DNA from: Devosia litorisediminis
Lineage (GTDB): Bacteria > Pseudomonadota > Alphaproteobacteria > Rhizobiales > Devosiaceae
Direction of reading: 5' to 3'
NCBI RefSeq assembly: GCF_018334155.1
Contig: NZ_JAGXTP010000002.1
Coordinates: forward strand, 1-64,000
Length of the DNA stretch: 64,000 nt
This document shows positions 29,018-37,908 of the stretch, piece by piece; position 1 is the stretch's first letter; each line of letters begins with the position of its first letter. The notes below the pieces were generated by a model. The model was not told the DNA's origin and did no database searches. It saw only the letters and a list, made by a program, of their open reading frames with translations. The translations under genes were made by a program, and so were the position numbers.

Positions 29018-30367
29018 TTAGCGTCCCTTGCTTGGCGGAAAGTGCCCGCCCACTTGTGTCATGGTAGCCACGAAATCGGGGAAGCTGGCGGTGATCGCTT
29101 CGGCATCTTCAATGCTTACCCGGTGTCGGCTTGCCAGCCCCAGCACCGCAAAGCTCATGGCGATCGCGGCATCGCCGCCACTGCGCACACGGCCACCGCC
29201 ACCCACCTTGCCTTCGCCGGCAATGATCAGGCTGTCCGCATTGCGGGTCACGCCCACCTTGTTGGCGCTCAAACCGGCTGCAATGGCCGCCAGTCGGTCA
29301 TCATCGGGACCGCTGAGATCCTGCAGGCCTTCGATCACCGTCTCGCCCTGCGCATAGGCCGCGGCAATCGCCAGGGGCGCAATATCATCGAGCATGGCGC
29401 CGGCATGGCGCGGGTCCACCCGCACCCCCTTGAGCCAGCTCGAGCGCACGCGCAGATCGGCGATATGCTCGCCCGCAATCTCGCGCTGATTGATGAACTG
29501 GATATCGCCGCCCATCTCGAGCAGCGTATCGATCAGCCCGGTGCGCAGCGGATTGATCAGCACGTTTTCGATAACCAGGTCGGAGCCTTTGACGATCAGC
29601 GCCGCCACCACGCCAAAGGCCGCCGCAGACGGGTCGCCCGGCACGCTGAGTACCTGAGGTTTGAGCTCCGGCAGACCGACAAACCGAATCGTCACCCCGT
29701 CACCATGGCCTTCATCGGGGGTTGTGGTGATGTCGGCGCCAAAGGCGGCCATAAGTTTTTCGGTGTGGTCCTGTGTGGCCACGCTCTCATAAATTTCGTG
29801 CGCGCCCGCCATCTGCAGCCCTGCCAGCAGCAGCGCGGTCTTGGCGGTTGGGGCGGGGGTCTCAAACCGTTGCCGCACCGGCAGTGGCAGGCAGGCGCCG
29901 CGCAGGCTCATCCGCCCGTCCGAGCGCCGCTCGACGCTGGCGCCGATCGCGCTCAGGCTGTCGTTGAGTGTAGCCATTGCATCGCCGCGTAGCGTGGGAA
30001 CCTTGCCGAACTGGGTGGTAAAGCCATAGGGGGCCATCAAGCCCATCAGCAGGGCGGCGCTATGGGCCGATTGCCCCGCCGCAAGGGCGTCTTCGGGCTC
30101 CAGCAGGCCTGCAACCCCCAGCCCGTGGACGCGCCAGTCATCGCCATTCTGCTCGATGGTGACGCCCATCTGCCGCAACGCCGCCACACAGGCCAGCACC
30201 GCACTTGAGGCCCGCAATCCACTGATCGAGCTGACCCCGACCGTCAACGCGGCCAGTAGCAGGGCGCGCTGTGAAATGGCGATATCGCCGGGCGTCGCAA
30301 ACCGTCCGCTGAGCGGGTCGGCACCTTGTACGGTGAGCGTGGCGGGCGTGGTGTTTGCATCGGTCAT
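29018..30367 (-). CDS. aroA: EPSP synthase homologue (AroA) with degenerate active site
   Basis: 449 residues from ATG 30367 (GGAG upstream), close to the length of class II EPSP synthases such as Agrobacterium CP4. Scaffold motifs are strongly kept: VPGDPSAAAF, NPLRTGLIDTLLEMG, DHTEK, IADLRVRSSWLKG. Active-site positions are not: PGDKSISHR reads PGDIAISQR (Lys to Ile29); the GNAATGCR motif is GQSAHSAA (Arg to Ala105); the KRPM Arg is Asp129; the SAQ triad is APT (172-174); the TRDHT Arg is Gln199; KESDR is PDDDR (354-358); DHR is DAA (399-401). Arg34, Asp327 and Arg358 remain. The frame is intact. It is probably not a normal EPSP synthase; the symbol records homology and locus only. Confidence 0.85.
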   Translation of the reverse strand: MTDANTTPATLTVQGADPLSGRFATPGDIAISQRALLLAALTVGVSSISGLRASSAVLACVAALRQMGVTIEQNGDDWRVHGLGVAGLLEPEDALAAGQSAHSAALLMGLMAPYGFTTQFGKVPTLRGDAMATLNDSLSAIGASVERRSDGRMSLRGACLPLPVRQRFETPAPTAKTALLLAGLQMAGAHEIYESVATQDHTEKLMAAFGADITTTPDEGHGDGVTIRFVGLPELKPQVLSVPGDPSAAAFGVVAALIVKGSDLVIENVLINPLRTGLIDTLLEMGGDIQFINQREIAGEHIADLRVRSSWLKGVRVDPRHAGAMLDDIAPLAIAAAYAQGETVIEGLQDLSGPDDDRLAAIAAGLSANKVGVTRNADSLIIAGEGKVGGGGRVRSGGDAAIAMSFAVLGLASRHRVSIEDAEAITASFPDFVATMTQVGGHFPPSKGR

Positions 30368-30534
30368 GGGCGCTCCGGACTTAACACGGTCATATGTGGT
30401 ATTGCCATCACCCCATAGGCCTTGGAAGCTGCTCTCCACATTTTCGGTTTGACAGGGGCCTGCTTTGCCCATAACCGGACTGACCAAACCCGGGGCAAAT
30501 AAACGCCCACAAACCCCATCCACGAGGAACATCG
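30368..30534. other. Divergent promoter region aroA / TIGR02300 gene
   Basis: A 167-base gap between divergent genes must hold promoters for both transcription units. CACGAGGA lies before the rightward start. No palindrome or sigma motif stands out. Confidence 0.4.
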
Positions 30535-30933
30535 ATGGCCAGTTCCGACCGCGGCACCAAGCGGACCGACCCTGAAACGGGCAAGAAATTCTACGATCTC
30601 AATCTCGATCCGATCGTTTCGCCCTATACGGGCAAGAGCTACCCGCGCTCCTTCTTCGAGCAGGCACCCGTGACCGCCAAGGCGGCACCGGTCAAGGCCA
30701 AGCCCGTTGTGGCTGAAGAAGAAGAGGATGAGGTCGAGGACGTCGCTGCACCCGTCATCGTCTCGCTCGAAGAGGCTGATGCCGAGGAATCCGGCGACGA
30801 GGATATTCCAGATACCGATGACGTCGAAGTCGACGAAGAACTCGGCGAAGACGATGCCGACACCTTCCTCGAAGACGATGAAGATGATGACGACGATATC
30901 GGCTTTGACGTCAACGACGACGAAGAGACCTGA
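30535..30933 (+). CDS. TIGR02300 family protein with acidic tail
   Basis: 132 residues. The N-terminus GTKRTDPETGKKFYDLNLDPIVSPYTG is the family signature, resembling a small zinc-ribbon-like fold; no cysteine is present in this copy. The second half is extremely acidic, with long Asp/Glu runs (EDDEDDDDDIG). Function unknown. It is divergent from aroA and followed by tRNA-Ala, the usual rhizobial neighbourhood. Confidence 0.85.
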   Translation: MASSDRGTKRTDPETGKKFYDLNLDPIVSPYTGKSYPRSFFEQAPVTAKAAPVKAKPVVAEEEEDEVEDVAAPVIVSLEEADAEESGDEDIPDTDDVEVDEELGEDDADTFLEDDEDDDDDIGFDVNDDEET

Positions 30934-30946
30934 TTTTACGTGATTT

Positions 30947-30976
30947 TTCGACCGGCTGAGCCGTTCAGCCGGTCGA
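30947..30976. terminator. Strong hairpin after the TIGR02300 gene
   Basis: GACCGGCTGA and TTCAGCCGGTC form near-perfect arms around GCCG. The + strand downstream is A-rich (AATAAAAAAG) and not T-rich, so it is a stem without a classic U-tract; termination is plausible but not certain. Confidence 0.5.
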
Positions 30977-31073
30977 ATAAAAAAGTGTCATTTAGGCACT
31001 TGCAAGGGCCGGGATCATCCAATAGGTTCCGCCTCGCTTCGGACGGGAAATATCCTTCGAAGACCCATGGAAT

Positions 31074-31149
<76 letters not shown>

Positions 31150-31330
31150 TTTCCTTCTCCACATCATCCAGCCTGCTGCCGCTGCCCGCGTGGGGCAAAA
31201 GCCATGCGCGTTTACGCGTATTGCGTGCGCTTTGATGAACAGTGCAGTCAGCTATGGGCAAATTGTCCTGGCCTACCCCGATGCCTATTTGAGCGCTTCA
31301 AATCGCACTATGAGTATCGGAATTCCCGCC

Positions 31331-31927
31331 ATGACTGCCCATTCCCCGCGCAGCACTGAACACCGCATCGATCCCGACATGCTGGCGCGCTGGTCGCCCC
31401 GCGCCTTCTCTGATGAGGCGATTCCCCAGAATGATCTGCTGACCATTCTTGAGGCTGCCCGCTGGGCCCCGTCCGCCTTTAATGGCCAGCCCTGGCACTT
31501 CGTCTATGCCCGCCGCGATTCCGAGCACTTCAAGCGCCTGCTCGATCTGCTGGCCCCGTTCAATCAGGGCTGGGCACAGCACGCTGCCGCGCTGGTCTTT
31601 ATTGCCTCGCGCACCGTTGGCACCGCCCCCGGCGCCACCGAAGCCACCCCCAATCGCTGGCACGCCTTCGACGCCGGCGCTGCCTGGAGCCTTCTGGCGC
31701 TGCAGGCCACCAAGCTGGGCTGGCATGCCCATGGCATGGGCGGCGTTGATTTCGAGCGCGCCTCGGCAGAGCTGGACCTGCCCCAGGATTGGCGCATCGA
31801 GATTGGCGTGGCGCTGGGTCGCCAGGGCGATGTCGCCAGCCTGCCTGAAGCGCTGCAGGCCCGCGAGGCGCCAAGCCCACGCAAGCCGCTCGCCTCGGTC
31901 ATTTCCGAAGGCCGCTTCTCGGCCTGA
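31331..31927 (+). CDS. Nitroreductase family protein
   Basis: 198 residues from ATG 31331 (GGAA 9 bases upstream; an ATG at 31310 is an alternative). FMN-binding features: RWSPRAFSDEAIP near the N-terminus, EAARWAPSAFNGQPWHFVYAR, and the C-terminal GVALGRQGD. The fold reduces nitro groups, quinones or flavins with NAD(P)H in the cytoplasm. Substrate unknown; no neighbour gives a clue. Confidence 0.85.
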   Translation: MTAHSPRSTEHRIDPDMLARWSPRAFSDEAIPQNDLLTILEAARWAPSAFNGQPWHFVYARRDSEHFKRLLDLLAPFNQGWAQHAAALVFIASRTVGTAPGATEATPNRWHAFDAGAAWSLLALQATKLGWHAHGMGGVDFERASAELDLPQDWRIEIGVALGRQGDVASLPEALQAREAPSPRKPLASVISEGRFSA

Positions 31928-32022
31928 TAGCCTTCCGATCACAATCAAGGGGCAGGGCCGGCTGGCTCTGCCCCCTTTGTCATGGCCACGCGATGCATTG
32001 ACCATACCGCCGCGCGCCGCCC

Positions 32023-33201
32023 ATGCTCGCCATCCACCAGAATCGGATGCGCGTCTTGGCCAAAGCCCCCATCGTTCTCGATCCCGTGCGCGCGCGCCAT
32101 CTCTGGATTGCCGCCCAACGCCTTGATAACCCGGCGCCCTTTGGTGCCGGGCCCGAGGCCACGCGCGCAGCGATTGCCCATCTGGGCTATGTGCAGATCG
32201 ACACCATCAATGTCATCGAACGCTGCCATCATCACATTCTGGCAGCGCGCATCCCCGATTATCAGCGCAGCGATCTCGGCCACGTCCAGTCAATCGACAA
32301 GTCGGTGTTTGAATACTGGACCCATGCGCTCAGCTACGTGCCCAGCGCCGATCTGCCGTATTTTCTGCCCGCCATGAAAGCCCAGCGCACCGGTCTCAGC
32401 CGTTGGTTCGGTTCGATCACCCCTGCGGAATCAAAAGCCATGCTGGCGCGCCTGCGCCGCGATGGTCCGCTCTCCATGCGCGATTTCGCTGATGACGAAC
32501 GGGTCGACAAAACCCATCTCTGGGCCAGCCGCAAACCCTCAAAGCGCGTACTCGAAGCGCTGTTCTATCAGGGCCACGTCACCGTCTCGGCGCGTCAGGG
32601 CATGCTCAAGACCTATGACCTGATGGCCCGCCATTTTGACTGGTCAGCTGCGCCCAGACCCGCCACGTCGCGCCAGATTACCGCCTATCTGCTCGATCGC
32701 GCCCTGCGCAGCCAGGCCATTGTCAGCCTTGACTCCATCTGCCATCTCAATGCGCCGGCCAAGGCCGCGATACGCGAATTGATCGACAGCCGCGTTCGCC
32801 GCAAACGGCTGGTACCATTGACCATTGGCGACAATGACAAGCTCATCCACTGGGCCGAACCGGCGACGCTTGAAATGCCCGCTGGCGAACCGCCGGATCT
32901 GGTCCATATCCTGTCGCCTTTTGATCCCCTGATCATCCAGCGCAAGCGGCTCAAGCTGTTCTTTGACTATGACCACCTGTTCGAGGCCTATCTGCCTGCC
33001 GCCAGACGCAAGCTGGGCTATTTCGCCCTGCCTGTGCTGATGGGCGACACCATCGTGGCCGCGCTTGATCTCAAGACCGACCGCGCAGCCGGCAAGTTGC
33101 TGGTGCAGAACTGGGTCAATCTGGTCGATACCGGCGCTCAGGGACGCGCCGCCATCGAGGCGGCCCTGTCCCGTTTCGAGCGCTTCCAGCTCGGTGCCTG
33201 A
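32023..33201 (+). CDS. YcaQ-type DNA glycosylase (winged-helix, HTH_42 family)
   Basis: 392 residues, or 384 if ATG 32047 is used; neither start has a good ribosome site. The characteristic motif VQIDTINVIERCHHH carries the Gln-x-Asp residues used for catalysis by E. coli YcaQ, which unhooks interstrand DNA crosslinks. SPFDPLIIQRKRLKLFFDYDHLFEAYLP and the C-terminal GRAAIEAALSRFERF also match. It is likely an alkylation or crosslink repair enzyme acting alone. Confidence 0.82.
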   Translation: MLAIHQNRMRVLAKAPIVLDPVRARHLWIAAQRLDNPAPFGAGPEATRAAIAHLGYVQIDTINVIERCHHHILAARIPDYQRSDLGHVQSIDKSVFEYWTHALSYVPSADLPYFLPAMKAQRTGLSRWFGSITPAESKAMLARLRRDGPLSMRDFADDERVDKTHLWASRKPSKRVLEALFYQGHVTVSARQGMLKTYDLMARHFDWSAAPRPATSRQITAYLLDRALRSQAIVSLDSICHLNAPAKAAIRELIDSRVRRKRLVPLTIGDNDKLIHWAEPATLEMPAGEPPDLVHILSPFDPLIIQRKRLKLFFDYDHLFEAYLPAARRKLGYFALPVLMGDTIVAALDLKTDRAAGKLLVQNWVNLVDTGAQGRAAIEAALSRFERFQLGA

Positions 33202-33207
33202 GCCTGT

Positions 33208-33537
33208 TCAGGCAATCAGCTCGAAACCCAGGGCATTGTTGATCGCATCGCGTACCGCGGTCAGTGCACTATTGATGATTCTGGCGGCCAGGCCTTCAAT
33301 CTTCATGATCGTCGCTGCCAAAGAAGCGATCAGTTGCTTGCGCACCGCCTCGATGTCGGCCTTTACGTCCTGCTCGGTGAACTCTCCCAGTGCAAAGCCC
33401 TTGGCAATCAGTGCCAGTTGCTCTGCCATCGATCTGCAGGCGCTTATAGTGGACGCCCGGACATCAGCCCAGAAGTCGCCGGCAGCCTGACGTGCGCTGG
33501 CAATCATGTCCGCAAAAATTTCTTCAGAGCTTGGCAT
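33208..33537 (-). CDS. Helical small protein paired with a lipoprotein (109 aa)
   Basis: Start ATG 33537 follows AAAGGA and comes 1 base after the stop of the lipoprotein gene, so the pair is translationally coupled. No signal peptide. The sequence is almost wholly amphipathic helix, with one Cys (STISACRSM) and an Ala/Ile-rich C-half (RIINSALTAVRDAINNALG), the kind of pattern seen in membrane-surface or bundle proteins. Family not recognised. Confidence 0.65.
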   Translation of the reverse strand: MPSSEEIFADMIASARQAAGDFWADVRASTISACRSMAEQLALIAKGFALGEFTEQDVKADIEAVRKQLIASLAATIMKIEGLAARIINSALTAVRDAINNALGFELIA

Positions 33538-33538
33538 A

Positions 33539-34072
33539 TCAGTAGTCCTTTGACCTGATCCCTCCCAGTGCGATGAGCACCGAGTTGTTGATCGCAGTTG
33601 TTCCAAGTTTCGCCGCCGTTTCGCCAATCTGTCCTTGGCTCTTGTGCCTGGCCTCGACCCGCACGAAGGCCGCCTGCACGGCGTCCAGCATCACCACAAC
33701 GCAATTTCCCCGCACTTCATCTTCAGTGATCGGTGCGCCGATGATTGCGGCAGCTTCGGCGTCCGACACGATCGGGGGTAGCGGCGCAGTCCTGCTTATC
33801 GGGCATTGCCTGCTGCTCAGCAGACTGGCCCGCAGCATCATATTGGCCAGTCTCGCCGTCGCTTTAGGGTAGAACGCCTTGGCAGTGTCGGAAGTGTAGG
33901 CACCTGCCGACAGGCCGGCATTGATGCGCATAGTGGTGATGAAGCTGACGGTTTCGGTCTGAAACGTGTTCAGATCATCATCGATCGACTTGTCGTAGCG
34001 CTCCCCGATCTGGAAAACGGAACACGCCGACAGCGCCAGCGCGACGACAAGGATAAGGGCAGCCCGGATCAT
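33539..34072 (-). CDS. Putative lipoprotein (177 aa)
   Basis: Signal peptide MIRAALILVVALALSAC with a lipobox LSAC, so lipidated at Cys17 and probably anchored in an envelope membrane. The mature part begins SVFQIGERYDKSIDD and has two further cysteines (SSRQCPIS and RGNCVVV) that could form a disulfide. A long amphipathic segment follows (MLDAVQAAFVRVEARHKSQ). Family not recognised. It precedes the coupled 109-residue gene and is divergent from pncB. Confidence 0.72.
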   Translation of the reverse strand: MIRAALILVVALALSACSVFQIGERYDKSIDDDLNTFQTETVSFITTMRINAGLSAGAYTSDTAKAFYPKATARLANMMLRASLLSSRQCPISRTAPLPPIVSDAEAAAIIGAPITEDEVRGNCVVVMLDAVQAAFVRVEARHKSQGQIGETAAKLGTTAINNSVLIALGGIRSKDY

Positions 34073-34275
34073 GATACCTACCAGTTTTGAAGGCGTTCAA
34101 ACGGTGCAGGTGGTTTGATCAGTAGAGGCAAAAACGCCGCTGGCTGCTATTCGCGGACATACTGATCGTAGGATTGCATAGGGGGCGTGGGCGATGCGCC
34201 GTACCATAACCGACCCATCCGCCTTTCCATCGTTTGCCCTGCGCGCTACAAGCTTCGCCGCAACGGGGAACGAGA

Positions 34276-35586
34276 ATGGCGACTTACACAGATATGGCCC
34301 GCCGGGTGTACAACCACACCTGGAAGCTCGATCCGATCGTGCGCAGCCTGCTTGATACCGATTTTTACAAGCTGCTCATGCTGCAGATGATCTGGGGTCT
34401 CTACCCCCAGGTCAACGCGACCTTCTCGTTGATCAACCGCACCAGATCAGTGCGCCTGGCCGATGAAATCGACATCGATGAATTGCGCGCCCAGCTCGAT
34501 CACGTGCGTGAGCTGCGCTTCACCAAAAAGGAAATGATCTGGCTGGCCGGTAACAGCTTTTACGGCTCCAAGCAGATCTTCACCCCGGCCTTTCTCAAAT
34601 GGCTCGAGGATTTTCGCCTGCCCGAATACAGCCTGGAGCGCCGCGATGGCCAGTTCGTGCTCGAATTTCCCGGCCTGTGGGTCGAGACCTCGATGTGGGA
34701 AATCCCCGCTCTAGCCATCATCAACGAGCTGCGCAGCCGCGCCGCGCTCAAGCATTATGGCCCCTTCACGCTCGACGTGCTCTACGCCCGGGCTAAGGCA
34801 AAGATGTGGGAAAAGGTCGAGCGCCTGCAAAAGCTCCCTGACCTGCGCATCTCCGATTTCGGCACCCGCCGGCGCCATTCTTTCCTCTGGCAGCGTTGGT
34901 GCGTCGATGCGCTCAAGGAAGGCATTGGCGACAATTTCACCGGTACCTCCAACGTCAAGCTGGCCATGGATACCGATCTCGAAGCGCTTGGCACCAATGC
35001 CCATGAGCTGCCCATGGTGCTGGCCGCGCTTGCGCCCGACGACAAGGCGCTGATGGCCTCGCCCTATCAGGTACTGCAGGATTGGGAGAGCTATTATGGC
35101 GGCAATCTCAAGATCGTGCTTCCTGATGCCTTCGGCACCGATTCCTTTCTCAGGGACGCGCCGGACTGGGTCGCCGACTGGACCGGCTTCCGCCCCGACA
35201 GCGCCCCCGCCATTGCCGGTGGCGAGCGCATTATCGAGTGGTGGAAGAGCCGCGGCCGCGACCCGCGCGACAAATTGCTGATCTTTTCCGATGGGCTCGA
35301 CGTCGACATGATCGAGGAGGCCTATCTGCATTTCGACGGCAAGGTGCGCATGGCCTTTGGCTGGGGCACCAACCTCACCAATGACTTCGCGGGCTGCGAA
35401 CCCGATGGTCCCAATCCCGGTCTGGAACCGATTTCCATCGTCGCCAAGGTCAGCCAGGCCAATGGCCGCCCTGCGGTAAAACTCTCCGACAATCCCGCCA
35501 AGGCCACCGGGACGCCTGAGGAAATCGAGCGCTACCTGCGCCTATTTGGTGGCGCCGGTCGGGTTGAACACGCGGTCAAGGTGTGA
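34276..35586 (+). CDS. pncB: Nicotinate phosphoribosyltransferase
   Basis: 436 residues from ATG 34276 (GGGGAACGAG upstream; a start at 34234 is rejected). [16 protein letters not shown] and the phosphorylated-histidine segment GTRRRHSF (His201) are diagnostic, followed by GTSNVKLA and [14 protein letters not shown]. It makes nicotinate mononucleotide from nicotinate and PRPP for NAD salvage. Confidence 0.96.
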   Translation: MATYTDMARRVYNHTWKLDPIVRSLLDTDFYKLLMLQMIWGLYPQVNATFSLINRTRSVRLADEIDIDELRAQLDHVRELRFTKKEMIWLAGNSFYGSKQIFTPAFLKWLEDFRLPEYSLERRDGQFVLEFPGLWVETSMWEIPALAIINELRSRAALKHYGPFTLDVLYARAKAKMWEKVERLQKLPDLRISDFGTRRRHSFLWQRWCVDALKEGIGDNFTGTSNVKLAMDTDLEALGTNAHELPMVLAALAPDDKALMASPYQVLQDWESYYGGNLKIVLPDAFGTDSFLRDAPDWVADWTGFRPDSAPAIAGGERIIEWWKSRGRDPRDKLLIFSDGLDVDMIEEAYLHFDGKVRMAFGWGTNLTNDFAGCEPDGPNPGLEPISIVAKVSQANGRPAVKLSDNPAKATGTPEEIERYLRLFGGAGRVEHAVKV

Positions 35587-35703
35587 TCTAGGCGCGTCTT
35601 CTCCAATAAAGCACCGCCGCTGCAGAACTTTATGCGGCTCCATGCGTTGTGAGCTCGGGATTATCCACGCACAGCAGTGCCGGGGAGGTCCCTCGGGGCC
35701 TGT

Positions 35704-35958
35704 ATGACTTTAGAACTCATTGATATCGCCGTTAAGGACAAGCAGTCCCACCCACGGCTCGCCGGTCGTGTAACCGGCCATGTGCGCGCCGTCCTCAAGG
35801 AGGAACTGGACGGTCGCGAGCATATTCATGAGCTTTCGATATCGGTATGGGCCGACGTCGCCGAGCAGACCGCTCCAGACGATGTCGATATGGCGCTCAT
35901 GCTCAAGGCTGCGCAGATCGTCAAACGCATGAAGGCCAGTGTCGGGCCCCCAGCCTAG
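35704..35958 (+). CDS. Small conserved-looking protein (84 aa)
   Basis: ATG 35704 is chosen; GGGG lies a few bases upstream, and a GTG at 35677 is the alternative. No signal peptide or membrane helix. HIHELSISVWADVAEQTAPDDVD and LMLKAAQIVKRMKASV suggest a compact alpha/beta fold. Its last 4 bases overlap the 3' end of the convergent gene. Family not recognised. Confidence 0.55.
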   Translation: MTLELIDIAVKDKQSHPRLAGRVTGHVRAVLKEELDGREHIHELSISVWADVAEQTAPDDVDMALMLKAAQIVKRMKASVGPPA

Positions 35959-36206
35959 TAGGTCTGGGCGAACGCCTGCAGAAACTCGCGCTGTGTCGGG
36001 GTCAGCCCGCCCGTGCGGCTGACGGGCTTGGGTGGCGCCGGGGGAGTCTCGGGCTCGCTCGACTGATAGCGGTATTGCGGTGCGCGCGAATAATAATATG
36101 CGGCCTGCGCCATGGCGGCATTGGCGAGCAGTCGGCGCTCATCGCGCACGAACCAGACGATCGTCGCCATCACAACGGCCCACATTGCCAGAATTTGCCA
36201 AGCCAT
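35955..36206 (-). CDS. Small single-pass membrane protein (83 aa)
   Basis: Start ATG 36206 (MAWQILAMWAVV) is preceded by GGAGG; the frame upstream to 36236 has no site. One membrane helix covers about residues 2-20, then a basic short stretch, a Tyr-rich region (AAYYYSRAPQYRYQS), a Pro-rich linker, and the C-terminal LTPTQREFLQAFAQTY. Family not recognised. Confidence 0.6.
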   Translation of the reverse strand: MAWQILAMWAVVMATIVWFVRDERRLLANAAMAQAAYYYSRAPQYRYQSSEPETPPAPPKPVSRTGGLTPTQREFLQAFAQTY

Positions 36207-36337
36207 ATCTGCCTCCATCAACTTCGGGGCAGTCATAGCTAATCAATCCTTAACGCCCAAGCGGAACCCGCCGTTAGCATTACCATGTAAAATTGTATCG
36301 AATGGCCGGTGCGCCGGGCGCTGCGGCCCGATGGCCG

Positions 36338-36808
36338 CTAGCCCTTTGTCTTTCCTGAACTATCGACCGGCACCGCATAGAGCTCGAGCCGGTGGTCCAC
36401 CAGCCGGTAGCCCAGCCGCTTGGCAATCACTTCCTGGATCGCCTCGATTTCCTCATTGCGAAACTCGATCACCGTGCCGCTGCGGATATCGATAAGATGG
36501 TCGTGGTGCTCGTCCGGGATCAGCTCGAACCGTGCCCGCCCATCCTTGAAATCATGCTTGGTGACCAGCCCGGCCTCTTCGAACAGGTTCACCGTGCGGT
36601 AAACAGTCGAGAGCGAAATCCTGTCGTCGATCGCCGAGGCCCGGCGATACAGCTCTTCCACATCAGGGTGATCATCGGCGGATTCGATCACCCGGGCAAT
36701 CACGCGACGCTGGTCCGTCATGCGCATGCCTTTGGCAACGCAGGCTTCTTCCAGCGTTGGGTCGGTCTGGGTTTTGCTCACGCCATGGCTCCCAACCGGG
36801 TTTGTCAT
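36338..36808 (-). CDS. fur: Fur-family metal-dependent repressor (Fur/Mur)
   Basis: 156 residues. Winged helix with MTDQRRVIARVIESADDHPDVEELYRR and the recognition helix ISLSTVYRTVNLFEEAGL. The metal site includes HDFKDGRARFEL and DEHHDHLIDIRSG. No CxxC pairs. In rhizobia this locus encodes Mur, the manganese-responsive Fur homologue, so Mn or Fe sensing is possible. It lies 9 bases after rimI, in one operon with tsaB and trhO. Confidence 0.9.
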   Translation of the reverse strand: MTNPVGSHGVSKTQTDPTLEEACVAKGMRMTDQRRVIARVIESADDHPDVEELYRRASAIDDRISLSTVYRTVNLFEEAGLVTKHDFKDGRARFELIPDEHHDHLIDIRSGTVIEFRNEEIEAIQEVIAKRLGYRLVDHRLELYAVPVDSSGKTKG

Positions 36809-36817
36809 GTCTCCGGG

Positions 36818-37297
36818 TTACCCAAGATCGGTGGCCATGACAAGCGCGGTGGCCGCTGATCCGTCGGGCTTGGGGTAATAGCCCTTGCGGCTCGAGATCC
36901 TGGCAAATCCCAGCCGCTCATAGAGCTTGATCGCGGCCGTGTTCTCTTCGCTGACTTCAAGGAACATCCGCTTGGCCGGGCTCATCAGCAGGTCGGCGAA
37001 CGCCGCCTTCATCAGGGCCAGCCCCAGCCCCTTGCCGCGCCATTTGGGGTCCACCGCTATGGTCAGCAATTCGGCTTCGTCTGCGGCAATCCGCACCAGC
37101 GCAAACCCGGCAATCCGCCGCTTGGCGTCACACACCACATAAACCGGGGTATCGCGCTCGCTCAGGAAGCTGGCAAACTCGGCACTGGGCCAGCCGCGAT
37201 AAAAGCCCTTGGCGTGGATGCGCGCCAATTCATCGGCATCCTTGGTCTGTCCTGGTTCGATATGCAGCCCGGCAGGGGCCATCCACAGCTTGATCAC
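36818..37297 (-). CDS. rimI: Ribosomal protein alanine acetyltransferase-type GNAT
   Basis: 159 residues. The acetyl-CoA loop reads AVDPKWRGKGLGLALM, followed by RMFLEVSEENTAAIKLYERLGF and RKGYY, the RimI signature. RimI acetylates the N-terminus of S18 and related targets. It overlaps tsaB by ATGA and is upstream of fur, the usual alphaproteobacterial order. Confidence 0.9.
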   Translation of the reverse strand: MIKLWMAPAGLHIEPGQTKDADELARIHAKGFYRGWPSAEFASFLSERDTPVYVVCDAKRRIAGFALVRIAADEAELLTIAVDPKWRGKGLGLALMKAAFADLLMSPAKRMFLEVSEENTAAIKLYERLGFARISSRKGYYPKPDGSAATALVMATDLG

Positions 37298-37908
37298 ACA
37301 TTCAGCCTTTCCACACGCCCCGCTGTCTGCGGCTTGGCATCGGCATCGCGCACATAGCTGGCCTCGGGCATATGGGTCGCCGGGTCAGCCTGCGCTCCAT
37401 ATTGCGCCAGCAAGCCGATATCGACAAACGGCGAACTGATCAGCGTGGTATCGGGCGGAATGGCCGCCTGCGCCAGCACCATGGCCACCAGATCGGGCGG
37501 CGTCAGCGCCACGCCCGCCCCGGCAAAAATCTGAAAATACGCCTCACCGCGCCGCGCATCGAGCAGCACTGTCGATGGCCCTGCCACGCTTAGCGACAGC
37601 GCCAACAGGCTCGGCACCCCAATCACCGGAATAGTGCGGGCCAGCCCGATCCCCCGCGCCGCGCTCAGCCCGATCCGCAGCCCGGTAAACGAGCCCGGTC
37701 CGGTCGTGGTCACTACCCGGCTCAGATCGGCATAGCCCACCCCGTTGCGGCCCAGCAATTGGGCAACGCGGCCAAAGATCGCCTCGGCCTGTCCGGTCGC
37801 CATTTCATCGACCGACACATCCACCGATCCATCGGCCAGCAACAGCGCCAGCTGCAGCCGCGGTGCTGCCGTATCAATGGCCAGCACGATACCATGCGTC
37901 GGGCTCAT
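37294..37908 (-). CDS. tsaB: tRNA threonylcarbamoyladenosine protein TsaB
   Basis: 204 residues. The N-terminal ASKHA core has VLAIDTAAPRLQLALL, and VVTTTGPGSFTGLRIGLSAARGIGLA is diagnostic. TsaB is the scaffold for TsaD in t6A37 synthesis on ANN-decoding tRNAs. The gene overlaps trhO upstream and rimI downstream, each by ATGA. tsaE is not in the window. Confidence 0.93.
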   Translation of the reverse strand: MSPTHGIVLAIDTAAPRLQLALLLADGSVDVSVDEMATGQAEAIFGRVAQLLGRNGVGYADLSRVVTTTGPGSFTGLRIGLSAARGIGLARTIPVIGVPSLLALSLSVAGPSTVLLDARRGEAYFQIFAGAGVALTPPDLVAMVLAQAAIPPDTTLISSPFVDIGLLAQYGAQADPATHMPEASYVRDADAKPQTAGRVERLNV

